Assembly: GCF_002080455.1 (NCBI RefSeq)
Contig: NZ_CP020555.1
Span: 2,418,001 to 2,482,000, forward strand
Length of the DNA: 64,000 bases
Reading direction: 5' to 3'
DNA from: Streptomyces sp. Sge12
GTDB taxonomy: Bacteria; Actinomycetota; Actinomycetes; Streptomycetales; Streptomycetaceae
The notes beneath the pieces are model-generated. The model worked only from the letters and a program-made list of their open reading frames with translations, was not told the origin of the DNA and made no database searches. Within the stretch, counting starts at the first letter, position 1; each line of letters opens with the position of its first letter. Below are positions 11,192 to 19,509 of the stretch, piece after piece. The position numbers and the translations under genes are program-made.

Positions 11192-12850
11192 TTACCCCTC
11201 GTAGGCGAACTGCAAGAAGCCCTGATGAGGCGTACGCGACTCGCTCCAGACTTTAACGGGCTCTTCTGGCCTATCACGATGCCCAACATGGGTCAACACG
11301 AGATGTTGCTTAGCGCGAGAGATGGCAACGAAGAATGCGGATATCGCTGCAGTGGCATCACCCCAAAAGAGCTGCTCCTCGACCCCGAGCACAACCACCT
11401 TCTCGAACTCAAGACCCTTGCACTTGTGGATGGTCAAGAACCGGATGGCGTCCATCTCCGAAAGACGCCGGAGCGCTTGGACGGCATCCCCGTCAACGGC
11501 AAGCTCCCGGTCGAATGCGTCAAGCGCTTGCTCGATCACATCGTCGAGCCAGGTACCCTGCTGGTACCCGGTTGACAACGCGGTCAGTGTCGGCCGCGAC
11601 ACCAGTTGCAGAAACTCGTGGACAAGGATCCTCCACGCCGCGGGGTCTGTTTCCTTGAACGTAGGGTCACGTACTACCGCTTGAGCCTCGCTGAGCATCC
11701 GCTTCAACTGGCCGTCGAAGTGTGATGCCTCGTCGTCGGGCCTGTTCGATCGACTAGTGATCCGCATGAGTTCGACGTACGCCTCGGGCTGCTTTCCGCC
11801 GGCGATCACTCGAATAAAGTTGAAAACGAGCGCAGCTGCTGGCTCCGCCGTGAGGTCCTGGCTGTCTTGTTCGTTACGAAAAGGGATGCCTCGAGCCGCG
11901 AGTGCAAGGCCGAGGTCGGCAGCGACCAGGTGTGGCTGCTGGCGCACCAGAATGGCGATCTCGCTTGGTGGCGTCCCTTCGTGGAGCCAGCTGTCAACGA
12001 GCTGCGCGACGGCTTGCGCCTCTTCCTGCCCAGTTGCGAAGGGCAGCACTTCGATGACGCCTTCGTCTCCTGTCAGCTCCTCGTAGGGACTGACTGCTCC
12101 CGGGTCCATACGAGCGATCATTCGGTTCTGCATCCGTCGCAGCCGGGGGGCGGAACGGAAATTCTGGTACAGCGGCAGCGGTTGGGCCGAAAAGTCGGCG
12201 GCGAAGGTTTGCAGCACTCCGTCCAGTGCGCCTGCCCAAGCCATGATTCGCTGCTTGCTATCACCGACTGCAGTGAGGAAAGCCGTGGTCGGACCGAATG
12301 CCGCTTTAATCAATCGATACTGCTGGTCGGTGCAATCTTGAAACTCGTCGAGGAAGACATGGCTGTACGTCTGACGGATGCCCCCTCGGGCGTAAATGTT
12401 ATTCTCGATAATCTCCAGCGCAAGGGGGACGAGGTCGCTGAAGGTGATCTGCTCGCGCGCGATCCGGATGGCAGGATCAATCCGATAGTCCGGGTTGAGT
12501 TCGTTATATCCGGTCAATGTGGGACGGTAATTATCAATCAATCGCTTGGCGAAGGCATGGAAGGTGAAGCTGTCGAACCTGGCTGCTAGCCGGGCGCCGG
12601 AGCGGCGGCGAACACGCTCGCGCAAATTGCGGGCGGCATCGACCTTGAACGAAACTGCCAGGATCCTACGCGGGTACGGGCAATTGCCGGTGCGCAATAG
12701 AAAGTCGGCCCGCTGAGCGAGCAGTTCGGTCTTCCCGGCCCCTGGTCCCGCGGAAACAACCACGTTCCTATCCGGCGTGGTGACGGCTGACAATGCATTG
12801 GGTTCGAGGACCAGGCCGTCGACGGTACGCCATTGGTCGGGGCGCATCAT
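11192..12850 (-). CDS. UvrD-like helicase of a Gabija-type pair (GajB-like)
   Basis: A 552-residue SF1 helicase starting at ATG 12850, overlapping the stop of the OLD nuclease gene by ATGA. Motifs are SAGPGAGKTELL (I), HVFLDEFQDCT (II), TAVGDSKQRIMAWAGA (III), LTIHKCKGLEFEKVVVLG (V) and VAISRAKQHLVLTH (VI). The order OLD nuclease then UvrD helicase, tightly coupled, is that of class 2 OLD / Gabija loci, where GajA and GajB form a large complex that cuts phage DNA when nucleotides are depleted. It is slightly longer than the original GajB (494 residues). The assignment to Gabija rests on gene pairing and domain types rather than on a search. Confidence 0.8.
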   Translation of the reverse strand: MMRPDQWRTVDGLVLEPNALSAVTTPDRNVVVSAGPGAGKTELLAQRADFLLRTGNCPYPRRILAVSFKVDAARNLRERVRRRSGARLAARFDSFTFHAFAKRLIDNYRPTLTGYNELNPDYRIDPAIRIAREQITFSDLVPLALEIIENNIYARGGIRQTYSHVFLDEFQDCTDQQYRLIKAAFGPTTAFLTAVGDSKQRIMAWAGALDGVLQTFAADFSAQPLPLYQNFRSAPRLRRMQNRMIARMDPGAVSPYEELTGDEGVIEVLPFATGQEEAQAVAQLVDSWLHEGTPPSEIAILVRQQPHLVAADLGLALAARGIPFRNEQDSQDLTAEPAAALVFNFIRVIAGGKQPEAYVELMRITSRSNRPDDEASHFDGQLKRMLSEAQAVVRDPTFKETDPAAWRILVHEFLQLVSRPTLTALSTGYQQGTWLDDVIEQALDAFDRELAVDGDAVQALRRLSEMDAIRFLTIHKCKGLEFEKVVVLGVEEQLFWGDATAAISAFFVAISRAKQHLVLTHVGHRDRPEEPVKVWSESRTPHQGFLQFAYEG

Positions 12851-14781
12851 TCCGGCAGCTCCGCTAGTTTCCTTCGTACCTGCTCGACCAGCCGAACGAG
12901 TACGTCGGGTAGGTTCTTCAGCAGCTGCTGGTCATTCAGGTCTGCTAGAGCGGACAGGTGGGCGGCAGGCTTGCTTCCGAGATCGAAAATCCTGTGGTAA
13001 TCAGCGAAGAGCTCGCGGATGTCGGCAGGGAGGCGGCCTTCGTTCGCGTGGCTCTTACCGAGTACAGCCACGATGGTGGTCTCATCCGGCTCGGTAGGAC
13101 TGACGCCGTAGGCGTCTGGGTAAGCCGCCATCAACATCAGGTCAAGGTCGACTGGGTGCGAAAAGAAGACCCCTTGCTCCTCCAGCGCCTCCACAGGGCT
13201 GCGCCCGTTGAAGCGAGATTCCACGAGGGTTGGGAAATCGCAGTCGTCTTTCCACTTTGGGAGCTGGTCGATCTGGTCTTCTGTATAGGTCTCCGGGCGA
13301 ACTGCGTTGATCTGTCTCAGCGCGTAGCGCACCCGCCCCCAGCCGGCCTGGTAGCGGCCAGCGTCGAGGTCAAGCAGCGTCACGTGCGGAATCTGCAGTT
13401 CGTTCAGAAGGCGCCAAAAGTGATTTACGTGCCGACCACCCAGGGGGACTACAGAAACGGATGCGTCGTCCTCCATGAGCCCGAAAGCCGTTAGGACACG
13501 AGGCAAAACAACCTGCTCACTATCGCCTTCACCGAGCACGACCAATCGAGAGAAGTACAGCTCGGGATAGGCCTCAACTGCCTCCCGGACGTACTTGGCG
13601 GCTGCCTCCTCCCCTTCAGGCAGGACGATGCGGTGGATTGTTGTCTCCCGGGCAGCGTTCAACCTGAGAAAGCAGACTGAGCGGGGATCGACACGACGGA
13701 GGAGCGTGGGCGCATGCGTGGCGATGAGGACCTGCATGTCCCCGTGTGTGCAGGCGCCCCGTAGTTGGCGGATGATTCGACCGAGATACTGCGGCGCAAG
13801 GCTGTTCTCGGGTTCCTCCAGCGCGATGATTGTATGCACGGGCGGGCGCAGACGGTCGGCGTCGATGGAGGGCTCCTCGCCATTGAGAACCCGCCGGGCA
13901 AGGGACTGCCACGCAAGCACGAGCGAGATGTACAGCAAGGATTTCTGTCCGTCGCTTAGCCGCTCATAAGGCAGTGGTGACCCACCGGGCGTCGGCGAGA
14001 AGGTCACGGTGAGTAGGCGCAAAATACTCTCTAGTTCGCCCCGCCCGAAAGCGATCGAGGGCTCCCTGAAGTACGCGCCGCGGTGCAGCCCGTGCCACTC
14101 GTCAGCTAGTCGAGCACCGATGCTCGCTACTGTGGCGTTCTCGCCCAGCGATGAGGTGATCTGAGCAGTAAGGCCGCTCAGCGTCTCGCGCTCGGCAGTC
14201 CAGTCAGTGGCTCGCATGACGCGCCCGATGAGCGATGCCGTCGTGTACGAGACATGATCGGCGGGGTCGCGACGGGCCGGAAGGTAGTGCACCTCAATAT
14301 GCCCACGGTCATACCGAGACAAGTCTGATCGGCGAGTCGGCTCACCTGAATCATCCGACTCCAGCACGTACTCGATCTTCTCGTCGACGACACCGTCTGC
14401 CGCCAGCAATGCCGTCAATCGGATACGGGTTCTCGGAATCCCGTCGGCGGAGGCGATCGCCATATGCGAGAAATTTGGTGGAACCGATGCGTGATCCTTA
14501 TCAGCTCCCGCTTCCGGGAATTCGACATCCACCTCTAGCCACAGTACCGGGTCCTCCACTTGCGAATCTGCTACGGATTCGCCGGCGCGCACATGGAAAT
14601 CCTCATGGCGAATCTTACGCTGCGCCTCCAGCGGGCTGAATAGCCGCGACAGCGCCTCGAGGACAGTGGTTTTACCGGCGCCGTTGGGGCCGAGGACGTA
14701 CATCAGGTCTTCGAGATCGATTTCCGTCGGCCCCAGGCCAAATGACTGGAAGTTACTCAGCCGCAACTTCGTAATCTTCAT
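12847..14781 (-). CDS. OLD-family ATP-dependent nuclease of a Gabija-type pair (GajA-like)
   Basis: A 644-residue protein with an N-terminal ABC-type ATPase and a C-terminal TOPRIM nuclease. The ATPase shows Walker A GPNGAGKTT (residues 33-41), signature LSDGQKS, Walker B IIALEEPENSLAP and the H-loop IATHAP. The TOPRIM domain starts at VVLGEGDSEQVVLP with the catalytic Glu, followed by LLDLDAGR carrying the DxD metal site. This is the GajA / class 2 OLD architecture, with a long insertion between Walker A and signature acting as dimerisation region. It is followed by the coupled UvrD-like helicase. The known function is nucleotide-regulated cleavage of phage DNA. Codon choice includes more A/T-ending codons than the surrounding core genes, consistent with transfer. 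Confidence 0.82.
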   Translation of the reverse strand: MKITKLRLSNFQSFGLGPTEIDLEDLMYVLGPNGAGKTTVLEALSRLFSPLEAQRKIRHEDFHVRAGESVADSQVEDPVLWLEVDVEFPEAGADKDHASVPPNFSHMAIASADGIPRTRIRLTALLAADGVVDEKIEYVLESDDSGEPTRRSDLSRYDRGHIEVHYLPARRDPADHVSYTTASLIGRVMRATDWTAERETLSGLTAQITSSLGENATVASIGARLADEWHGLHRGAYFREPSIAFGRGELESILRLLTVTFSPTPGGSPLPYERLSDGQKSLLYISLVLAWQSLARRVLNGEEPSIDADRLRPPVHTIIALEEPENSLAPQYLGRIIRQLRGACTHGDMQVLIATHAPTLLRRVDPRSVCFLRLNAARETTIHRIVLPEGEEAAAKYVREAVEAYPELYFSRLVVLGEGDSEQVVLPRVLTAFGLMEDDASVSVVPLGGRHVNHFWRLLNELQIPHVTLLDLDAGRYQAGWGRVRYALRQINAVRPETYTEDQIDQLPKWKDDCDFPTLVESRFNGRSPVEALEEQGVFFSHPVDLDLMLMAAYPDAYGVSPTEPDETTIVAVLGKSHANEGRLPADIRELFADYHRIFDLGSKPAAHLSALADLNDQQLLKNLPDVLVRLVEQVRRKLAELPE

Positions 14782-15283
14782 CGACTCCGCCCTCCCCGCC
14801 GACTCCTGCGCATCACTTTACGCAGCAGTGACCACCTGCACCATGCAAAGGGCGAAATCCATGCGTACTTCGGCACCCGGCGGTCGGACGGTGCGATCCG
14901 CGACACACAGCAGGTGATCACGCTGTGTTGTTGTGGCGGCGGCTGTGGCCGCTCGCCGAAGTTCGCTCAACGTGCCGCCGAGAGGGCGAGGCAGCCGTTG
15001 GTGAGGCCTCCCATCCCCGTAGCAACGGAGCCGTGGAGGCTTGAGCCGCGGGCGACGGCCTCCTGTCCGATGCGAGGCCCCGAACCAGGGCTGCTGCTCC
15101 CATGAACGTGTCGCTCGGCGGTTGCCAGCTATCTCTCCGGCGTGGTGGTAGGCAGGTGCACGTCACAGCTTCGCGGCGATGAGGGCACATAGTGTTCCGC
15201 CGATCCACGTCAGGGCCGGCCGATCAGCACGGTAGGGGCATGCCGGTCATCTGACGCTTCACCACCCGCTGGCTCGGTGCGGC
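14782..15283. other. Intergenic region between the Gabija-like and ABC-3C operons
   Basis: About 500 bp with no convincing gene. A 96-codon minus-strand frame (14918-15208) has no recognisable motif or ribosome binding site and was not called. It should contain the promoter of the Gabija-like operon and the end of the ABC-3C transcript. No strong terminator hairpin was seen. Confidence 0.5.
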
Positions 15284-17116
15284 TCAGGTCCGGTTGGCGG
15301 CGTTGGGACGTGCGGGGATGAAGCCAGGACGTGCGCCGCTGCCACTGAAAGTGACGATCCGTCCATGCTCAAGAACGTCAGGGGGCGGTGCCGCGTTCTC
15401 GACGACGATGGCTTGGCCAGGGAAGGTCAGGAACGAGCGGTAGAAATGGTCAATCACGTTGGGAGGGATACGGTCGGCGTCAAAGTCCGGCTCTTTGTAT
15501 GTCACCAGGGGCGAGTCCAATACAAGGAAGCCGAGATGCGGGAGTCTGCGGTCCAGGCAGAAGCGGGCCAGGGCAATGGAGAAGGCGGCATGCAGCAGAG
15601 CGCGCATGCCCCGACCATGGCCGGCGCGCGTCGTTCCACCTGCGCTGACATCCCCGCTGTAGGGGTCGTAGCCAGCGCCTTCCACGTCGGGGATCCGCCA
15701 AGAATCCAGGGTGCGTTGGAAGAGCTCGTCGAACGAGGACAGAATCCTGCCCGCGATCAGGGATTCCCGCCGCTTAGACGGCAGAGCGCCCTGAGCCACC
15801 AGCTGTGAGCGGTGCTCTTCCAGTTCATCGAGCCGGGCCCGCAGTTCCAGGTCGCGTTCGACACGCAGGCGCTCGTTGACAGTGTCCTGCAGCGCGTCTC
15901 GGAGAGGGGCCAGTCGCACTTCGATCTGTGCCAGGGACTGGTCGGCCTCAGCAGCCTGCACTCTCAGGGCGGTGCGGCGTTCCTTCAGCTCGTCGCGCTG
16001 GTCCTCCAGCCCCTCAATGGTTAGCAGTAGGTCGGCAAGAAGGGAGTGTGTCTTTGCGGACTCGACGAGCACGGCCTCGTGTAACTGGGTGGTCTCATGA
16101 TGGCCGTGCAAGGCCTGCTGATGTTCAGGGTCCGCTCCGCAGAAGACGCAGCGGCCGACCTGGAAGTAGCCCAGCAGATTGCCCGCCTCGCTGACCATCT
16201 CCAGCCGAGCGAGGTCAGTCTCATACTGCTGGCGCAGGGTGTCGAATCGTCCCAGCAGGTCGAGTACCTCACCCAGGCGTGCCTCAAGCTCTGCGTCTGT
16301 CTCGGCCAGGTGTGCGCGGGCGGCGACGGCGCGGGCCTGTTGCTCGGATTCGCCGGCGAGCGAGCGGGCCATGTCGTTGAGGCTGTCCTCTAGCCGAGCC
16401 AGTTGATCTCGCAGCTCGTCGGGGGTCTGGTCTCGGGAGATTTTGGCGTGCAGGTCCAGGGCCAGCGAATCGATCAGATTGATCTTGCCCCGCTGAACGC
16501 GGCGTTGAGCTGCATTGGGGAGTTTGGCCGCCGGGGGCTCGTCCTCGCCGGTCAGCATCAGTTTCATGACCGAGCGTGCGGTGGTCCGGGCTGCGGTGCC
16601 GCGGGTGCGCTGCGAGGGCGGACTCGGATCGATCATGCGGGTGTCGGTGACCACACTGAGGTGGGTCAGGTCGGCAAGTTTGAGCAGTTCGGTGTTGCCT
16701 CCCTCGTTGGTACGAACGTACGTGTCATCCAGTCCCAGCTCGCTGAGCAGATAGTGCGAGATGTCACGACGACTGCGGATCATGCGCGCCGAGACGATCG
16801 CGTCTGGGGTGGCGTGGGACAGCTCCCTCAGGTCGTCCTGGTGTACGTGAATGCTCTTGCCACCGGGCCTGCGTACCAGCGTGAGAGGCCTGCCGTCGGG
16901 AAGCAGCAGGCCGAGCAGGATCTGTCCGTATCCTTCGGCGCGCGGGATTGAGGGACGGACATGACCGCCGAGCATGTAGTCGATGGAGTCGACCAGGAAG
17001 GTCTTGCCCGTATTGGAGGAGCCGTAGATCACCGTGAACTTGGGGTCGAACTCCACTGTGGCCGTCGGCAGGCCAGCACCGGCGTACGTCAAATGGGTCA
17101 GGGTGAAGTTAGCCAC
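15284..17116 (-). CDS. ABC-3C system ATPase (Rad50/SMC-like with zinc hook)
   Basis: A 610-residue ABC ATPase of the Rad50/SMC type, starting at GTG 17116 and overlapping the preceding gene by 8 bp. Walker A is VIYGSSNTGKTFLVDSIDYML (residues about 29-49). Two long coiled-coil arms (about 225-290 and 355-450) flank a CxxC zinc hook, CVFCGADPEHQ (about 325). The C-terminal half carries the signature region and Walker B LGFLVLDSPL. With the middle component and the nuclease-like gene upstream it forms the three-gene layout of ABC-three-component (ABC-3C) conflict systems, where the ATPase is thought to sense invading DNA or replication and activate the effector. Confidence 0.8.
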   Translation of the reverse strand: MANFTLTHLTYAGAGLPTATVEFDPKFTVIYGSSNTGKTFLVDSIDYMLGGHVRPSIPRAEGYGQILLGLLLPDGRPLTLVRRPGGKSIHVHQDDLRELSHATPDAIVSARMIRSRRDISHYLLSELGLDDTYVRTNEGGNTELLKLADLTHLSVVTDTRMIDPSPPSQRTRGTAARTTARSVMKLMLTGEDEPPAAKLPNAAQRRVQRGKINLIDSLALDLHAKISRDQTPDELRDQLARLEDSLNDMARSLAGESEQQARAVAARAHLAETDAELEARLGEVLDLLGRFDTLRQQYETDLARLEMVSEAGNLLGYFQVGRCVFCGADPEHQQALHGHHETTQLHEAVLVESAKTHSLLADLLLTIEGLEDQRDELKERRTALRVQAAEADQSLAQIEVRLAPLRDALQDTVNERLRVERDLELRARLDELEEHRSQLVAQGALPSKRRESLIAGRILSSFDELFQRTLDSWRIPDVEGAGYDPYSGDVSAGGTTRAGHGRGMRALLHAAFSIALARFCLDRRLPHLGFLVLDSPLVTYKEPDFDADRIPPNVIDHFYRSFLTFPGQAIVVENAAPPPDVLEHGRIVTFSGSGARPGFIPARPNAANRT

Positions 17117-17582
17117 GGCCGACTCCCAGGTGCTGCATGTCGGTGGTGAATTCGTTGTGCCAACGGGTCGTGATGTCGCGTGTGGCCGCCACTGCGTCCG
17201 TGGTCGAGGCGAACTGCTCTACGGCCCACTGCGCGCGCCGACGCAGTTCGCCAACATACGGGGCCTCCAGAATGCCGACGAACCCCGAGCCGCGTGGGGT
17301 CGCCTGGTAGGTGATGCCGCTCTCGGTCGCCTCGACCGTGGCCAGGCCGGCACGCAGCAGGACCTCCAACCCTTCCTGCATCATCTGCCGCTTCATGCCG
17401 AGCTCACCTGGCTGGGCGGGTAGGCGGGGATGGAGGCTGGGCGGGCCGTCAAACTGGCTGCTGTGCAGCATGGCGTGGTCCAGGACCACCAGCCAGGAGA
17501 GGTCCAGTGGGTGAGGATGGCTGCGGGCTAGCAGGACCAACGTACGCATCCCCACTTCGACGGGACTGTTGAGCGGGTTCAT
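17109..17582 (-). CDS. ABC-3C middle component
   Basis: A 157-residue protein, start ATG 17582 in an ATGA overlap with the upstream effector gene. It contains the MNPLNSPVEVGMRTLVLL opening, the DLSWLVVLDHAMLHSSQF segment, GPPSLHPRLPAQPGELGMKRQ and a later GITYQATPRG. This is the pattern I know for the middle component (MC2-like) of ABC-3C systems, a winged-helix-like linker between ATPase and effector. No enzyme motif is visible. Identification depends on remembered family features and on the perfect three-gene coupling with the ATPase and nuclease-like genes. Confidence 0.72.
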   Translation of the reverse strand: MNPLNSPVEVGMRTLVLLARSHPHPLDLSWLVVLDHAMLHSSQFDGPPSLHPRLPAQPGELGMKRQMMQEGLEVLLRAGLATVEATESGITYQATPRGSGFVGILEAPYVGELRRRAQWAVEQFASTTDAVAATRDITTRWHNEFTTDMQHLGVGRG

Positions 17583-18781
17583 CAGCAACCTCCTTTGCAC
17601 CAGTGCAGCTTGTCGACGTTCGCCAGCTGGTGGCACATGCCCTGACGCTGGCTGTTACGGAACAGGTGCAGCAGGGGCGACCCGGTGAGGGTCATCTGCC
17701 CGGAGGCTTTGAGGACCTGTTGAAGGCGATCCCACCCGGAGGGGTAGTCGATCGCGGCCACCTCGATGAGGTTGGTCAGCACGTCGTCCTGTAGCTCCTC
17801 GTAGGTGTCCCCCGCGATGCTCTCTCGTGCATACATGCGGAGGGCCTCTGCGTCGAAGAACGCCACTCGCTGTCGCCCAAGATGCTCTCCCGAATCGGGG
17901 TGCTCGAAGGCGTGCTGCACGGTGGCGATGTCCTCGCCGAACCTCTCCTGGTAAACGTCCAGGAGCTGCTGGAGGTAGCGCGCTTCGCTGACCTGGGGCT
18001 CCAGAGGGGGAAGTAGTTTCCGGGGCTTGCCGGTAGGCGGCAGATTGAAACGGGACGCGAACAGCGGCGACTTGCTGTAGACCTCCAAGACCTCGTCCAG
18101 GTTCACGGTCCAGAACATCGAGAAGTCCGTGCTCTCCGCCAACGCCCGCACAGCCGCCCGGGTCTCTGAGGACAACGCAGCGACCGGCTTAGTCCGCCCG
18201 TCCATGTACGTGAGAAACCGGTCCTTCAACGCGGCCGGGGTGAGCACCATGTCCTTGAGCCGGGGATGGATCCTAGGCGCCACGAAGATGTACCTGGAGG
18301 GAAGCGTCCGGCTCGTCTCCAGCGCCGCCGCGAACGGTTTGATCATCTCGGGCAGCGCGTCGTCGAGCGTGAGGTCGTCGGTGTAGTGCTTGCACTGGTA
18401 GCAATGCCAGATTCCGTTCAGCCGCTGCTCGCTCATGAAGGCGACGACGTCGGCACCACGGTCGTTGGTCCCACCCAGGACTTCCACGCCGAGGTAGCCG
18501 AACTCGCCCCTGCGCATACGGACCCACTCGCAGGTGAACTGCTCCCACTGTTCCGGCGTCCAGTAGAAGACCTGCTGTAGGGGTGTCCGGGTGTCGAATT
18601 GGTTGTGCGGCACGACCGATGGTGGCGGCACATACTGCGAGACGGACACACCGTCCGTGCTGCTCTGGCCACCGCCCTGCGGTGATCCGTCCACCCCAAC
18701 CCCCCGGTGCGCCGTTTCCCCAAATACACGCCGCTGCCCACTTCTACCATCAGAGATCGTCGTGGGACAGGGCGCCTGCAC
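17582..18781 (-). CDS. ABC-3C effector with restriction-endonuclease-like N-terminus
   Basis: First gene of the ABC-3C operon, up to 399 residues. The start is uncertain: GTG 18781 gives the longest frame and GTG 18649 is an in-frame alternative nearer the conserved part. The N-terminal domain reads EQFTCEWVRMR...YLGVEVLGGTNDRGADVVAF and then WHCYQCKHYT. The E, D and QxK residues are arranged as in PD-(D/E)XK (Mrr-like) nucleases. The C-terminal half (from about 230) is helical and matches no family I recognise beyond the ABC-3C C-terminal component. By analogy it would be the toxic or DNA-cutting effector released or activated by the ATPase. Confidence 0.72.
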   Translation of the reverse strand: MQAPCPTTISDGRSGQRRVFGETAHRGVGVDGSPQGGGQSSTDGVSVSQYVPPPSVVPHNQFDTRTPLQQVFYWTPEQWEQFTCEWVRMRRGEFGYLGVEVLGGTNDRGADVVAFMSEQRLNGIWHCYQCKHYTDDLTLDDALPEMIKPFAAALETSRTLPSRYIFVAPRIHPRLKDMVLTPAALKDRFLTYMDGRTKPVAALSSETRAAVRALAESTDFSMFWTVNLDEVLEVYSKSPLFASRFNLPPTGKPRKLLPPLEPQVSEARYLQQLLDVYQERFGEDIATVQHAFEHPDSGEHLGRQRVAFFDAEALRMYARESIAGDTYEELQDDVLTNLIEVAAIDYPSGWDRLQQVLKASGQMTLTGSPLLHLFRNSQRQGMCHQLANVDKLHWCKGGC

Positions 18782-19095
18782 AGGAGCTCAGCGAGGGCTC
18801 CGGATTCGGCCGTTGGCGGCGTACCGGGAAGGCAAGCCGGTTGATCCCGTAACTGGCGCGGCCGCGGCCGCGCCCAAGCACACCTCCTCGCGTCGTCAGA
18901 AGCGCCGCCAGAAGCCCACCAGGCGTGCCGAGGCCATATGGAGCCCACGTGCCGCCAGGGGGCGGGCACAGGCCGCTTCCCCTCCACTCTTCAGCGCATC
19001 GGGATGGCTAACCCGGATGAGCGACCCAAAGCACACCCAGCAAGCCGCTCACCCCAGTACCTCTGGCTCCCCGCAGCAGGCGTGCGCGGGGTTTC
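18782..19095. other. Non-coding stretch upstream of ABC-3C, up to the internal element end
   Basis: No supported gene. It must hold the ABC-3C promoter. It contains a perfect 20-bp palindrome GGCGCGGCCGCGGCCGCGCC at 18855-18874 of unknown role and ends at an internal copy of the element's right end (19096). Confidence 0.5.
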
Positions 19096-19119
19096 TGAAC
19101 ACTTCAACTTGACGGGGAA
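19096..19119 (+). repeat. Internal copy of the element's right end
   Basis: TGAACA (19096-19101), 11 bases, then CGGGGAA (19113-19119). It corresponds to TGAACA-N11-CAGGGAA at 31942-31965 in the same orientation. Over 30 aligned bases starting at CTGAACAC I count 25 identities. It is followed exactly at 19120 by a truncated tnpC. It marks the right boundary of an inner unit (1909-19119) or an earlier recombination scar. Confidence 0.7.
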
Positions 19120-19439
19120 AACCAGTTCTACGACCGGGTCCGCACGGAGGCGAAACAGATCCCCGAGTCGGAAATCCGACTCCGCAAAAAGGTCACCCGC
19201 CTGCAAGAGACCGTCTCCTCGCAAAAGGACGAGATCGAAGACCTCCGCCGACAGGTGACGGAGCTCGCCCTGGTGAATGCCGTCCTCACCCATTAAGCCC
19301 GCGAGGGGACCCAGAGCCACACAGAAGACGCGCCGGACAACGTGATCAGCCTTCACCCAACCGAGGGATGACGGCCCGCGCCGCACGCCCCACTCCGGTC
19401 CCCGACAACGTCTTCCCAATCCGACCCCCCAACGCTTGA
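19120..19439 (+). pseudogene. Decayed tnpC-like gene (N-terminus lost, internal stop) plus an extra tail copy
   Basis: From 19120 the frame reads NQFYDRVRTEAKQIPESE, a coiled coil, and LALVNAVLTH. This is clearly related to the intact TnpC-like protein at 7352-7768, but it begins abruptly at the residue matching NEFY. A TAA at 19294 replaces the Gln codon of the intact copy. The same frame then continues to a normal tail, PDNVISLHPTEG, ending 19371. A second tail in another frame, PDNVFPIRPPNA (ending 19439), looks like the remnant of yet another copy. The N-terminal loss coincides with the internal right-end sequence, so this is the scar of a second element. Confidence 0.75.
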
Positions 19440-19509
19440 GGGACACGGTTGGGCTCATTTACGTGCACTTCTCCCTCGGGAACGTGAGGGGAAGCACAGG
19501 GAAACCTGC

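Noticed and set aside
14918..15208. 96-codon minus-strand frame between Gabija-like and ABC-3C operons
   Set aside because: No ribosome binding site, no motif and skewed composition.
18855..18874. 20-bp perfect palindrome as an attachment site or origin
   Set aside because: Single GC-only palindrome, common by chance in such DNA; no repeats or gene context support it.
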